The notes under the pieces are model-generated. The model was not told the origin of the DNA, made no database searches, and saw nothing but the letters and a program-made list of their open reading frames with translations. A DNA stretch of 27,790 nt from DASPKX01 sp035627835 (GTDB taxonomy: Bacteria > Verrucomicrobiota > Verrucomicrobiia > Limisphaerales > SXQI01): positions 1 to 27,790 of the forward strand of contig DASPKX010000029.1 in the NCBI GenBank assembly GCA_035627835.1. Direction: 5' to 3'. The position numbers and the translations under genes are program-made. Shown here one piece after another: positions 9,335 through 19,228 of the stretch; within the stretch, counting starts at the first letter, position 1; every line of letters begins with the position of its first letter.

Positions 9335-12300
9335 TTAGAGGCGCCTAATCCTGAAGAAGCGCCTTTGAGGTGGCTGCGTCACCGGATCATCAGGTGGAAT
9401 CGTGATGATTCTGCTCGTGGTGTTCCCCGTGCCTGCAGCCGGGATCGGCCCGGCAACATCAACCCAACCAGGCGCCAGAGCGTTCCCCGCCGCATCGAAT
9501 CCAGTCGCAGCTTGAATCATGTAGTTCTGGCCAGGAAGGGACTCCCAGAAAATCTCCACCGTATTTGTGCCATTAGTCGGCTCAGCAATGCGAATGCTCG
9601 TAATCCGCAGCTCCGATCCCGGTTCGGGCGGGGCGGTAACGACTGTTTGACGCACGACCAGGTTGAACGGCACCGCCACTCCACCCGGATTGTAAACACC
9701 GATCCACCAGGGCCCAGGTGAAAGCGGCACCGGCGAGCTATTGCGTGTGACTGTGATCAACTCCATTCCAGGCCCCGGCGTCCCGCTGAAGTAATCAAAA
9801 AGATCGAGCGTCGGCGGCTCGCCTCGGCTCACGAGCAAGCTCAGGTCGCCACCCGACGGCGTGAGTTCAACCTCGATGCGCGTGGCATTTGGAACGGCCA
9901 CAAACTGAAACAGGTTAAACAAGTCACCACCAGCGACACCATTGGTGCTTGTGTGCACAACATTCGGCTGAAGCACAATGACGTCCTGGCCTGTATTGCA
10001 GTTCGGCGAGACCATCGCCTCGATCGTGTAATTGTTCGTCTGGCGCACATTCACGTTCTCCACTGCGAAGTAGATCCGTTTGCCAGGCTGCACGGGCGAC
10101 ACCGGGCTCATCAGATCCAGCGAGAATGTCGCCACGCCGGTGTTGTTCGTCTGCCGCGTGATTAACGGCGCAAAATCATCCGTTTCATCAAACCGGGTGG
10201 GGAAGCCTTCGCGGTCCGCCATCAAGCGAAGCCGCCCTGCCCGGCCCGTGAGAGTCACTGTTACGTTCGTCGAGTCCAGACATGTGTCCACGTAGAACAT
10301 GTGCGTGTCATTGGTAAAGATCGTCACACTGCCATTGGGGGGAAGCGGCGCGGCAAACATCTCGGGAAAACCGAAATCCAGCTGCAGATTCCAATCGACA
10401 ACCATATTCGTGGACACGCTGTTCGTTGCGGACCCAGGGCCCGCTCGCGTGTCCCACACTTCCAGTGTCCAATCCCCCATCGCCCGTTCGCCACGCAGGA
10501 TCGTCAAAGGTTCCTCCGGCAGGAACAACCGGCTTCCCGTCTCCACCAATTCAACACTGTCAAAGGCGATTCCAGGGAAGGTGGCATACAGCTCCAACTC
10601 CACCGTCGGAGTCGTCGGCACGAATGTAAACGTGTTTGTCAGCCAAGTGTCTGTGGCTCGTATCGCTCGAACCTCGTGGCCGACAATTCGCGCAATTCCG
10701 CGGGCGAACGATGGTTGAGTATCGTTTATCGGGCGACGTGCTGTCACAAAGGTCAAACGATTCTCCACCCCAGGTGACACAAAAAGAGTCCGGGTAACTG
10801 CGGCATTCGTCGAATCCAACGCGAGGTAACGCGAGCTGTTGTGCCCCCCGCCTGCGGAACCGACGCGAACCGTGTTCGTGCGGACGAGGAACCCATTCAG
10901 CCCGTCCACTCGTTCTCCCACTCCGTACGACCGCTCCACAGCGCCATCGAACCCGCTTTCATCCCACAGAAACGGCTCAAAGAACGGCAGCGTTTCCAGG
11001 TTCGCAAACTTGATCAGGGTTGCGCCGTTGGTTCGCTCTGTGAACACGGCGTAGCTCATGTTGTTGGTAAAGCCAGAACCAAGGCCATTCGTGCTATGCC
11101 CGCCGCGATTCTCCATCAAATTCACCCGCGTTCCTTGCGGGCTCACCAGGCGAAATGCCAAATCCGAGACTCGCGGATGATCCACGCGCAACCCCACTCG
11201 CGCCGAGCGGACCGCCATGTCACGCCGCACCGTGATCGTCGAATTGGTGAGCGCATTATCCGGAATTGCAAAGCTGTTGGTTGGATGGAAGCTCCCTTTC
11301 AAGTTGAAGCTCGGGCTGTATTCCAGGATCACAGTTAATTGCAACCGAATCGCCGGTCCGTGATTATCGACCAGAAGGAAATAGCGCCCTGATGAGAGAG
11401 GCGGATTGTTCGTGATCGAATGCTTCAGCACATTCGTGCTCACGGTGATGTTCGTCCCTTTCACATCGTAAACCTGCGCGGTGGGGAGGAATTCCTTCCG
11501 GAGATACATGTCGATAGGACCGCCCCCATTCAAAATCGAACCGATGGTGGTAAACTCAATCAATCCCGGCGGCAAATCCGCGTAGAAATACGATTGGCTG
11601 TTCGCCGGAAGATCAACCGTGATGCTCCCGGTTGTGGAATCCGAGAGATCAATATTTTGCGTAATCTCGACAAGCACACTGCCAGCGGTAAGCCGACCCA
11701 CATCTTCCGGGGCATTATCCACCATGAATAAGAACCACGGTGAAAGCGATGGCTGGCCCGCGAAGTTCTGGAGATTGCCAGGGCCGTCCGTTGGGATGCT
11801 GCCTGGATACAAGCGCTCAGCTTCACTTTCCAAATCGTCGTAGATCGCTCGGAAAATATTCGTCGGTGGATCAACCCGGGTGTGGTTATTCAGAACCACC
11901 GACTGATCAAAGTGCCGCAAGTAGCCGAAGAGATCCCCGACATTCTGGTGATCCAATTCAATTTCCGCCAGCGTTCGGCCAACAATGCCCTGCGTCAGCG
12001 GAATGCCCACCGCGATGCCTGCCCGTGGCAAGCTCGGCGAGCCATCCTGGAGGAACAATCCTGTTGGGAACAAACGAACTCGGCGCAGGCCATTCTCCTC
12101 CTGCTCCTCGAAAGGCTCATCCGTCGAGATCACCATCAACCCATACTCGGCAGCCTGTTGATCCTCCGATTTGATGGCCACATAGAACACGTCACCAAGA
12201 TTGGCGTTCGTGTAAACCACGAACTCAGTTCCCGAGCGGCCAACCGACCTCCTGGTATTCACAGGGTGGTTAAGAGCTGCTGGCGCGAGGTTCGTGAGCT

Positions 12301-15136
12301 GCGGATCACTAGAGACGAACATATCAATGTCCGCTTCGCTGGCGCGAGGCCGGCTCAGATTCGCGGGCAAGAAGCTAACGAAGGCCACGTTCGTGCCGTT
12401 CGTCATTGTGTGAAACTCAGAGATGTTCGTGTCGTACGTGTTCGTGAAAACGTAGAATGACCATTGGTTGGTAACACCATTTCGGGGCATCAACGACGGA
12501 TTGGCTCCAACCGTTTGGTTCATAAGCGGCAACCCGTTCGTCATCACGCGCACGGAATTCGTAAACGCCACAATGTTCGTCGTAACCGGCGTCATCCGAA
12601 ACGCGTTGGTGATTGGCGTTGAGCCAGACGAAATGACCAGCGCGTAATCCTGCACCACATCATTCGTCCTCCGCCCACCACTCGTGAGCTGATGAAAATC
12701 GTGAACCGCATTCACATTGACCCGGCGCCCGACCACCGAAATCACAAAGTTCGTCCCAAAGGCGCTTGGGTTCGGAATGAACACGTTTTCCACATTGTTG
12801 ACGAAATCCCTCGCCACAATCGTGTTCGTGTCGCCTTCCGGCACCGGCACATTGAAATCCGAGTCCGCGGGGATGTTATTGCCGTAAAAAACCTGACCCG
12901 ACTCTGGCGCGCGAATTACGAGATCGAGGTCGTTGACGAGCTTAATGCCGGAAATCGGATTGCCTGGAGGATCCGTCCAAACGAGCGTCACGCGCAATGG
13001 AGCATCCTGCGCGTTCGTGCTGAGTTGCACGTTCCACGCTTTCGTCTCGCCGGTCGCCACCGCGTTCGTCACATGCTGATCCACAAAGCGCAACGACCAT
13101 TGATCTTCAGGCAGTGTCGCCATAGTGCCCGGCAACGACCGGGTGATATCCGGCAAACCCCAGCCTTGATAGTTGATCATTCCGCGCGGGCTCACATCAT
13201 AGAGCGCATTGACAGAGCGTGCGCCGCTGATAATTAACGCCTTCATGAGCGCGGGCGAAATTGGCCGCTGCAAATCGCGAGTAAAGAACTCCTGGATCAG
13301 CGCTGCCAAACCCGAAACCACGGGGGCTGCGTAGCTCGTGCCCGTCGCGAAGCGATAATCCTCGCCCAGGTCTTCACTCGCGCCACGCAGAGCTTCCTGA
13401 ATATTTGTGTTGCTGGACTCATTCTCAGGTTTCCAGGCGTCCGCGCGTGTCGAAATTACGAAGGTTCCCGGCGCGACCACGTCGGGTTTGAAACGGCCAT
13501 AATCACCTTCCACGCCAATCGCAACATTTCCGCGGCTCGAGAAGGCAGTCACCTCGTTGTCGCTATCGGTCCATTCCCGATAGGGCTGCACCGGCTCGGA
13601 GTTGGTGATGCCTGTTTCGGGATCAACCGTCACATTCGTCCAACCGATCGCGATGTTCCGGAGATGCTCAATCGAGCCAACAGTGATCACGTTCTTCGCT
13701 GTCCCTGGGGAGGTAATGCCGCCCGCGATGCCACCCAATCCATGGCTACCCCCCTCACCAAGGTTGCCGGCCGGAAACACAAATAGAACCGGTTGCTCAC
13801 CAGTCCTCGTGAGCAGCGCATCACGCACCGCTGAGTCGTAACGCGCCGCCGAGCTGTCGTAGTCTGTTGAACTCGGATAGTTCCAACTGTTGTTTGAGAT
13901 CAGCGCATTCGTGCGGGCAAGCGTGATGAAGTTCGTCCGCGCCGCAATATCGATGAGGTAGTTGTCGAGCACATGCGCGTGAACGTCTGGTTGAAACTCG
14001 AGGCTAAGACCAAAGAGTTTCGCTTCCGGCGCCATGCCTTTGAAGTTCGCGTTCGTGCCAGAGCCATACTCAGTGGCGGAGGGGGTTGATCCACCCCCGT
14101 TACCGGCGAGCGTGCCCGCGACGAATGTTCCATGGCCATTCGGGTCCTTGATGAAATTCGTGGCTCCAGGAATGGAGAAAACGCGCCCAGCCAAAGCTGG
14201 ATGGTCACGATCGATTCCCGTGTCGTTAATATTAATCCAGACATTTTCCCCCGTGAGATCCAGGTGGGTTGAAGAACTTGCTTCCGAGTTGGTCGTTATC
14301 CCAACCTGCACACGCGTTAAATCATTCGCTGGCGCCCGGGGTGAGTGCCATTCAATCAGCTGCACTTCATCCATCTGAGCCAAGGCGGCAAGGGTCCGGT
14401 CCGGCGCTTCAAAGATATATTGCTGCCCGAATGGCGATTGCTCCTCCGCAATGATCTCCGAGCCAAGTGTGCGCACCTTTTCCCGCAGCGTGTTCTCAGC
14501 TCCGGGGAAAGTCGTGACCCGCAACACCAAATCCACTCCTTGCGGCCCGCTCTCCATCCACCCCTTCAACAAACTCGCATGCAGCTTGTAATACGGCTCG
14601 TACGGCAGCGCGGCTTTGACACCTTCCAACTGCGCCAAAGCTTCCTGCGAACTCTCCTTTGCGCGCACGAGGTAAGCATTGTTCGGAACGTAGGACACCA
14701 CGGTGGCTCCTGCTGCAGTTAAGCGCTCGCGAAACTCCGGCGTCACAGCGCTATTTGCCTGCACAATGAAATTCCGCGTCGGCCCCGCAGCCTTGAGGTC
14801 AGACGGAATTTGGAAACCGGGGAGATCCGTGTCGATCAATGCGTTGGCCAAAAGAAGGGCCGAGTCACGCTGCGCCAGTTCCGACACCGGCTCAGCCGTG
14901 TTCCGCAAGCGATGCGGGAACTTCGGGTCCGGCGTGACTTGCGCCAAGGCTGCGGACGCTGGCGCCACGCTGGTGGCGTTTGACCGCGCCGGCACAAGCG
15001 CCTCAACAGCGTTTGATCCCTCCGGTCGAGTCAGTTGCCGCTGGCTCGAGACCTCATTCCCCTTCAACCAGAAAAAGATCGCGCCAATGAACAGCATGAC
15101 GCTGAGCAGGGCCCATGTTCGGGTGGAAAATCGCAT
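9335..15136 (-). CDS. Giant exported S8 family serine peptidase (subtilase) with split P-domain
   Basis: A 1933-residue multidomain protease. Residues about 7-24 are a hydrophobic signal or anchor. Residues about 120-265 look like propeptide modules. The catalytic domain (about 295-640) has the full triad: Asp305 in NDTGID, His335 in NGHGT and Ser601 in GTSYAAP, with probable oxyanion Asn458 in FPAGN. Residues about 690-837 resemble the KP-43-type beta-sandwich that follows some subtilases (LRVTLVWTDPPG, LVNDLDLV). Further beta domains of pre-peptidase-C type lie near 1175-1265, 1595-1705 and 1735-1830. A proprotein-convertase P-domain (about 1285-1590) is interrupted by an inserted domain. 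The last ~95 residues (EIFWESLPGQNYMIQAA, ending FFRIRRL) look like a C-terminal module I associate with exported Verrucomicrobiota proteins. It is the last gene of the pseudopilin array, 72 bases after cassette protein A, so it may be a secretion substrate. Its substrate is unknown. Confidence 0.92.
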   Translation of the reverse strand: MRFSTRTWALLSVMLFIGAIFFWLKGNEVSSQRQLTRPEGSNAVEALVPARSNATSVAPASAALAQVTPDPKFPHRLRNTAEPVSELAQRDSALLLANALIDTDLPGFQIPSDLKAAGPTRNFIVQANSAVTPEFRERLTAAGATVVSYVPNNAYLVRAKESSQEALAQLEGVKAALPYEPYYKLHASLLKGWMESGPQGVDLVLRVTTFPGAENTLREKVRTLGSEIIAEEQSPFGQQYIFEAPDRTLAALAQMDEVQLIEWHSPRAPANDLTRVQVGITTNSEASSSTHLDLTGENVWININDTGIDRDHPALAGRVFSIPGATNFIKDPNGHGTFVAGTLAGNGGGSTPSATEYGSGTNANFKGMAPEAKLFGLSLEFQPDVHAHVLDNYLIDIAARTNFITLARTNALISNNSWNYPSSTDYDSSAARYDSAVRDALLTRTGEQPVLFVFPAGNLGEGGSHGLGGIAGGITSPGTAKNVITVGSIEHLRNIAIGWTNVTVDPETGITNSEPVQPYREWTDSDNEVTAFSSRGNVAIGVEGDYGRFKPDVVAPGTFVISTRADAWKPENESSNTNIQEALRGASEDLGEDYRFATGTSYAAPVVSGLAALIQEFFTRDLQRPISPALMKALIISGARSVNALYDVSPRGMINYQGWGLPDITRSLPGTMATLPEDQWSLRFVDQHVTNAVATGETKAWNVQLSTNAQDAPLRVTLVWTDPPGNPISGIKLVNDLDLVIRAPESGQVFYGNNIPADSDFNVPVPEGDTNTIVARDFVNNVENVFIPNPSAFGTNFVISVVGRRVNVNAVHDFHQLTSGGRRTNDVVQDYALVISSGSTPITNAFRMTPVTTNIVAFTNSVRVMTNGLPLMNQTVGANPSLMPRNGVTNQWSFYVFTNTYDTNISEFHTMTNGTNVAFVSFLPANLSRPRASEADIDMFVSSDPQLTNLAPAALNHPVNTRRSVGRSGTEFVVYTNANLGDVFYVAIKSEDQQAAEYGLMVISTDEPFEEQEENGLRRVRLFPTGLFLQDGSPSLPRAGIAVGIPLTQGIVGRTLAEIELDHQNVGDLFGYLRHFDQSVVLNNHTRVDPPTNIFRAIYDDLESEAERLYPGSIPTDGPGNLQNFAGQPSLSPWFLFMVDNAPEDVGRLTAGSVLVEITQNIDLSDSTTGSITVDLPANSQSYFYADLPPGLIEFTTIGSILNGGGPIDMYLRKEFLPTAQVYDVKGTNITVSTNVLKHSITNNPPLSSGRYFLLVDNHGPAIRLQLTVILEYSPSFNLKGSFHPTNSFAIPDNALTNSTITVRRDMAVRSARVGLRVDHPRVSDLAFRLVSPQGTRVNLMENRGGHSTNGLGSGFTNNMSYAVFTERTNGATLIKFANLETLPFFEPFLWDESGFDGAVERSYGVGERVDGLNGFLVRTNTVRVGSAGGGHNSSRYLALDSTNAAVTRTLFVSPGVENRLTFVTARRPINDTQPSFARGIARIVGHEVRAIRATDTWLTNTFTFVPTTPTVELELYATFPGIAFDSVELVETGSRLFLPEEPLTILRGERAMGDWTLEVWDTRAGPGSATNSVSTNMVVDWNLQLDFGFPEMFAAPLPPNGSVTIFTNDTHMFYVDTCLDSTNVTVTLTGRAGRLRLMADREGFPTRFDETDDFAPLITRQTNNTGVATFSLDLMSPVSPVQPGKRIYFAVENVNVRQTNNYTIEAMVSPNCNTGQDVIVLQPNVVHTSTNGVAGGDLFNLFQFVAVPNATRIEVELTPSGGDLSLLVSRGEPPTLDLFDYFSGTPGPGMELITVTRNSSPVPLSPGPWWIGVYNPGGVAVPFNLVVRQTVVTAPPEPGSELRITSIRIAEPTNGTNTVEIFWESLPGQNYMIQAATGFDAAGNALAPGWVDVAGPIPAAGTGNTTSRIITIPPDDPVTQPPQRRFFRIRRL

Positions 15137-15208
15137 AACTTTAAATCGCCTTGGCTACGAATCGTTCAAACTAGCACGGCTTCACCTGTGCCGCAGAGAA
15201 ATGTTGGC

Positions 15209-18200
15209 TTACTCCGGCGGCAGCGGCTCGTAACTCTCGATCACTGAACGGAGCGGGTTGGCCGGATTGTTCAACTCTCCTTCGTACCGAAGGATCGCTT
15301 TCACCGCGAACTCGCCCGACACCTGGTAATTCGTCACCAAATTATAGTAGTTCGCATCGGTCACCGCCGACCGAGGCGCTGGCCGCAGCGTTTGCCCAAA
15401 GGCATACACAGTGAATCGCGGCTGCTCCTGCTGGACCAGCGACATAATCTGCTGCGGAATGCCCTCGTAAACTGGGTCTGGAATCGCGTTCAGCACCTGA
15501 ACACGGTTCGTGTTCAGGAATGGCGAGGCATCCGTCAAACCTTTCGCCGCAAGAATGCTGCCAGCATTAAAGAACACGTTCGTGACCTTGTTCGACGCCA
15601 GCGTCGTGACCCACCCTGAGCGCGCTGCATTAATGTCCGCCACGATCTTGGCCATTCCCGGCCCAGCGGGATCCACCGGCACACGCTCAAACTGGAGTTG
15701 TTCTTTGCGAGGCTCGGCGCCAAGCAATCCATCAGGCACCGAGTTCGACCAAACGGTGATGCCGCTCAACAGCGCGGACCAAGCCGCGAAGTTTGTCTGG
15801 TTCACACCCAACAAGCCTTTCGTTGCGTTTTCATGCGGTGCCGTGGTTACGGTGTCGAACAGCACGAAGTCCAGGCTCGGATGTGTTCCCAATGAAGAAC
15901 CCCACCGGTTCGTCCAATCCTTCGGACTGATCGCCTCCGACTTCATGTAGATCGTCTGCCAGGGAGTCCCGCGATGAATGCGTCCAAGCCAGCCAATCGT
16001 CGGGAAACGGAAGCTCCGATTCGTTGCCACCCCTGGATCATCAATCGGGAATTGCCAATCGTCTGAACGGAAGATCAAAGGATCTTTAACCGCAGGCGAC
16101 GCTGCCAGCCTGTCCGCCTGGAAGGTGGTGTCGGGATTCCCCCCCCACGGGCGATAACGACGATTGAGCTTGCCAATATTGTGGTTTTGGTTGGCCACTG
16201 CTGCAGATGAGTTCGGTGGCATCACCGGCATGAAGTTCGTGATGTTAAAAGCCGTGAAGACCGGGTCATACAGATCCTCCACAAGGCTGTTCACCAGCGG
16301 ATCGTTCACCTGATACGAGGACGTGTAGAGCAGCTTTCGCTGCGGCGTGAATGGAGCCTGATGCTGTCGGCTGGACAGCTCAGGACTATTCAATGGCACC
16401 TGCGTGTTATACTTCTCCGACAACCCCATGAAGACGCGGAATACATCAATCGATGGTTCCTTGTCCCGCACTTGCCCGAACACATCCCTCCACAGATGAG
16501 TTGGGATCTCAATCTCACCTAAAGAGGCCTCGAGTTGGCGTTGAATCCCCACCGTTAGGTTCCCGGACCCTGCCACTCGATTCGTGTCCCAGAACTCGCT
16601 TTCGGAGATGGTTCCGGTTGCCACCTGCGCGTTGTTCGTGCGCGCAGAAATCAGCTGCGTGATGTCGATAAAGTTCGTCAGCCGATCAAAGTTAATGAAA
16701 TCCAGCAACCGCCCCGTCTGTGCGTCCACCATCGTGTAAACCAGTCGGTTCGTCATGTGCAGATGCAGCCGTGGAGGTTCAAAAGTTCCATCCAGAATCC
16801 CAGCGCTCTGATTCTTGATGGACCCAGGGAACAAGAAAGGAGGTCGATGGCCAATGTAGATGCTGTTCGTCAGGAACAGTTTATTCGTGAAGATCGGAAC
16901 GATAAACGAGTCAGGATTGACGTTCGGGAAATTCGTTGCTCCCGGCCAGGTATTCGTGCCTGTGCGGCCAATGACCGTGCTGAAGATGCCGTTTGTGCGC
17001 AGCAGGAGATTGGAAACAGTGGTCGCCCCACCGTTCGTTCCGCTGGTTGGAAAGTTGTAGAGGGACAGCCAATATTCATTCGTTGCGACAATCCGAAATG
17101 GCCGCGAGTACGTGTTGGAGTACGAATTCCAAGCCTCCATCCCAAAAAGGTTTGAAATCGCAATCAAGTGATTCTGGTTCGTGAGAACGACGTTCCCCGG
17201 GACAGTCGCCTTGTGCAGATCAACCTTTCGTGTGACGGAGATCGCCGTCTGCACCATGAACTCGTTGAATTTGGGATAGCCCTTCTTCGCGCCAATCACG
17301 CACGGAACACCGAAGATGTTCACCGTCATGTTGGTTAGGTCTCCGGTGATGGTTCTTCCCCAGTCTTCAAGGTTAACCCATACGTTGCTGGTCATGAACC
17401 CAGCGGTTTCCTCCCGGCGATAACCGCTGATGATGACGTTCGTGGCTGTTTTATTGAACACGGGACGGAACACAGACGGGAGGTATGGGGGGCCGGAAAT
17501 CTGTCGTGTCTGCCCAATGTCGTTGGTCCGGCTATCGTAAATATTAGCAGCCACCTGCAACAGCCGATGGATCGTCGGACCATATTCCCGGTTGGTGTTG
17601 AAGTAATTGGTGCGGAATTGCCATTCCGTCGAGTCCAGCGTTAGGTCAGGGGTTCTGGTCGGCGACAATTGCGTGTGGAATAGCTGAATGTTTGTGACAG
17701 AAATGTCCGGCCGGACTCGAGTTTCACCGATGTAATAATTTGTCGCCAGGCTCACGCGGCCATTGCTGTTTGTCACCCGCTCAACCGAGTTGCTGATGCT
17801 CGCCTTGATGAAAGCGTCCGCCAGCAGCATGAACAGATTCGTTTGAGGAGAAAGCGGGAAGGATCCAACTGAATTCTCAATTTGATGTTCCACTAGATTG
17901 GTCGGGATGGTATCCGACAAATTGGTGTAGTTCAGGTGAACTTTTGTGAAGGTTCTGCCCGGCAGGAAGGGGTTGTACCACGTCAAGGACGGAGCGGAGT
18001 CAACGCCGATCTGCTCCAACGCGCGGTAGAACGTGTAGGTGTCGTAAGTGGAATTGGTATTCCGGCCTCGCAAGGAGTCACTCAAGTGAAGCGAACCCCG
18101 CGTGAAGAACTCCTGCACATCCGTGAACAAGTTGGTGTTGATCGAGCCGGGCCAAGGCCTCGTCAGATCATCGTTCTCGGGCCACGATGGATACCCCCAC

Positions 18201-19228
18201 CTGTCAATCACCGGAATGCTGTCCCCGTACCAGTCCACGTTATCCAAACGCAACCGCGCAATAGACCCAGCCTCATAAATGTCATTGGCAGCCAGGAGCG
18301 TTAATCGGTTCGTGGCATAACGATACGCAAGGATCGCCCGCGCATCTTCGAAGGCGAGGCCGGAAGACACGCCCGACAGAGGATTGTAATTATAAGTCGC
18401 GCGGGGCCATGCCCATAGATTCGTGTTCAGATCCCGGAAGAACGCCGCCAGATTCATCTCCCACGGCCCCACACCTTGGCCGCGGGTGTAGCCAAAGTTG
18501 CCATTCAAAGCCAGATTGTCGCTGGCAGCAGCACGCGCGTGATTGTGAATCGTGTTGATGTCCAGTGTGCGGCCTGTGGGAAGAACTAAAAATGCATAAC
18601 GCCCAATGAAGCGATTCGTTTCCGAATGAGGCAGATGCGGATGTTCCAGCACACCGATCCACTCTGGATCCCCCACAATTTTCGCAACTTCCCCAGCAGC
18701 GCGCCCAGCGTTGTCCCGCGCAATGATGAACCCGTTCGTCTCAAACCGCCGATTGCGATTGAAATCGAGCCAAAAACGAAAATCCATTGCCCCGTTTGCG
18801 TTCGTCTGCACGAACACAGGCGGGCGCGGGTCATGCTGCAAATTTGCAAGCATCCGAAGATACTCATCCCCCTGCACCAGCGGCCCGAACGGATTCCCAA
18901 TCGTGTAGCCAACATTCGTGGTGCGGTCACCCAGGCTCGGATCAAAGTAGCCCTTGCCCATATAGTTGGTCGAAACCATCAACCCCATCGCGATCGGGTT
19001 TTGGCTCGCCATCATGTTGGCAGCCACCTGCGCCTGCACCCGCGCGATCGCCGCATCCGCAATGAACTGCGCTGAGTCCTGCTCCTCCGTTAAAGACATC
19101 CGCACCCGCTCGCGCCGGGTGATGCTCAGGAAGACAACGGCCATCAACGTGACCACTGACAGCATGATCAGCGTGGTGACGAGCGCCACGCCTCTTTGCT
19201 TCGATTTACTTGGATACAAGCCGTTCAT
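15209..19228 (-). CDS. Verru_Chthon cassette protein A-like; giant GspK/PilX-like pseudopilin
   Basis: About 1339 residues from ATG 19228 (a GTG at 19240 is the alternative). A short basic leader ending QRG is followed by the hydrophobic helix VALVTTLIMLSVVTLMAVVF (about 14-33) and then a charged helix (RRERVRMSLTEEQDSAQFI, then IARVQAQ). This layout, with no Glu at +5, matches GspK/PilX-type minor pseudopilins. The rest is a very large exported domain unlike ordinary GspK (about 300 residues). Its size, position and neighbours fit what I recall as Verru_Chthon cassette protein A. It is strikingly rich in Thr-Asn dipeptides (about 39 by my count). Its start overlaps the end of the GspJ-like gene by 23 bases, suggesting translational coupling. 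I infer that it sits at or near the tip of a pseudopilus. Confidence 0.85.
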   Translation of the reverse strand: MNGLYPSKSKQRGVALVTTLIMLSVVTLMAVVFLSITRRERVRMSLTEEQDSAQFIADAAIARVQAQVAANMMASQNPIAMGLMVSTNYMGKGYFDPSLGDRTTNVGYTIGNPFGPLVQGDEYLRMLANLQHDPRPPVFVQTNANGAMDFRFWLDFNRNRRFETNGFIIARDNAGRAAGEVAKIVGDPEWIGVLEHPHLPHSETNRFIGRYAFLVLPTGRTLDINTIHNHARAAASDNLALNGNFGYTRGQGVGPWEMNLAAFFRDLNTNLWAWPRATYNYNPLSGVSSGLAFEDARAILAYRYATNRLTLLAANDIYEAGSIARLRLDNVDWYGDSIPVIDRWGYPSWPENDDLTRPWPGSINTNLFTDVQEFFTRGSLHLSDSLRGRNTNSTYDTYTFYRALEQIGVDSAPSLTWYNPFLPGRTFTKVHLNYTNLSDTIPTNLVEHQIENSVGSFPLSPQTNLFMLLADAFIKASISNSVERVTNSNGRVSLATNYYIGETRVRPDISVTNIQLFHTQLSPTRTPDLTLDSTEWQFRTNYFNTNREYGPTIHRLLQVAANIYDSRTNDIGQTRQISGPPYLPSVFRPVFNKTATNVIISGYRREETAGFMTSNVWVNLEDWGRTITGDLTNMTVNIFGVPCVIGAKKGYPKFNEFMVQTAISVTRKVDLHKATVPGNVVLTNQNHLIAISNLFGMEAWNSYSNTYSRPFRIVATNEYWLSLYNFPTSGTNGGATTVSNLLLRTNGIFSTVIGRTGTNTWPGATNFPNVNPDSFIVPIFTNKLFLTNSIYIGHRPPFLFPGSIKNQSAGILDGTFEPPRLHLHMTNRLVYTMVDAQTGRLLDFINFDRLTNFIDITQLISARTNNAQVATGTISESEFWDTNRVAGSGNLTVGIQRQLEASLGEIEIPTHLWRDVFGQVRDKEPSIDVFRVFMGLSEKYNTQVPLNSPELSSRQHQAPFTPQRKLLYTSSYQVNDPLVNSLVEDLYDPVFTAFNITNFMPVMPPNSSAAVANQNHNIGKLNRRYRPWGGNPDTTFQADRLAASPAVKDPLIFRSDDWQFPIDDPGVATNRSFRFPTIGWLGRIHRGTPWQTIYMKSEAISPKDWTNRWGSSLGTHPSLDFVLFDTVTTAPHENATKGLLGVNQTNFAAWSALLSGITVWSNSVPDGLLGAEPRKEQLQFERVPVDPAGPGMAKIVADINAARSGWVTTLASNKVTNVFFNAGSILAAKGLTDASPFLNTNRVQVLNAIPDPVYEGIPQQIMSLVQQEQPRFTVYAFGQTLRPAPRSAVTDANYYNLVTNYQVSGEFAVKAILRYEGELNNPANPLRSVIESYEPLPPE

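Noticed and set aside
12692..13237. 181-codon open frame on + inside the subtilase gene, and similar + frames across 9.3-19.2 kb
   Set aside because: All lie antisense to long genes with clear domains and show no independent features.
9335..19228. Frequent GTTCGT hexamer on + as a DNA uptake or recombination signal
   Set aside because: It is in one phase and is the reverse complement of ACG-AAC (Thr-Asn codons), so the protein-level bias explains it.
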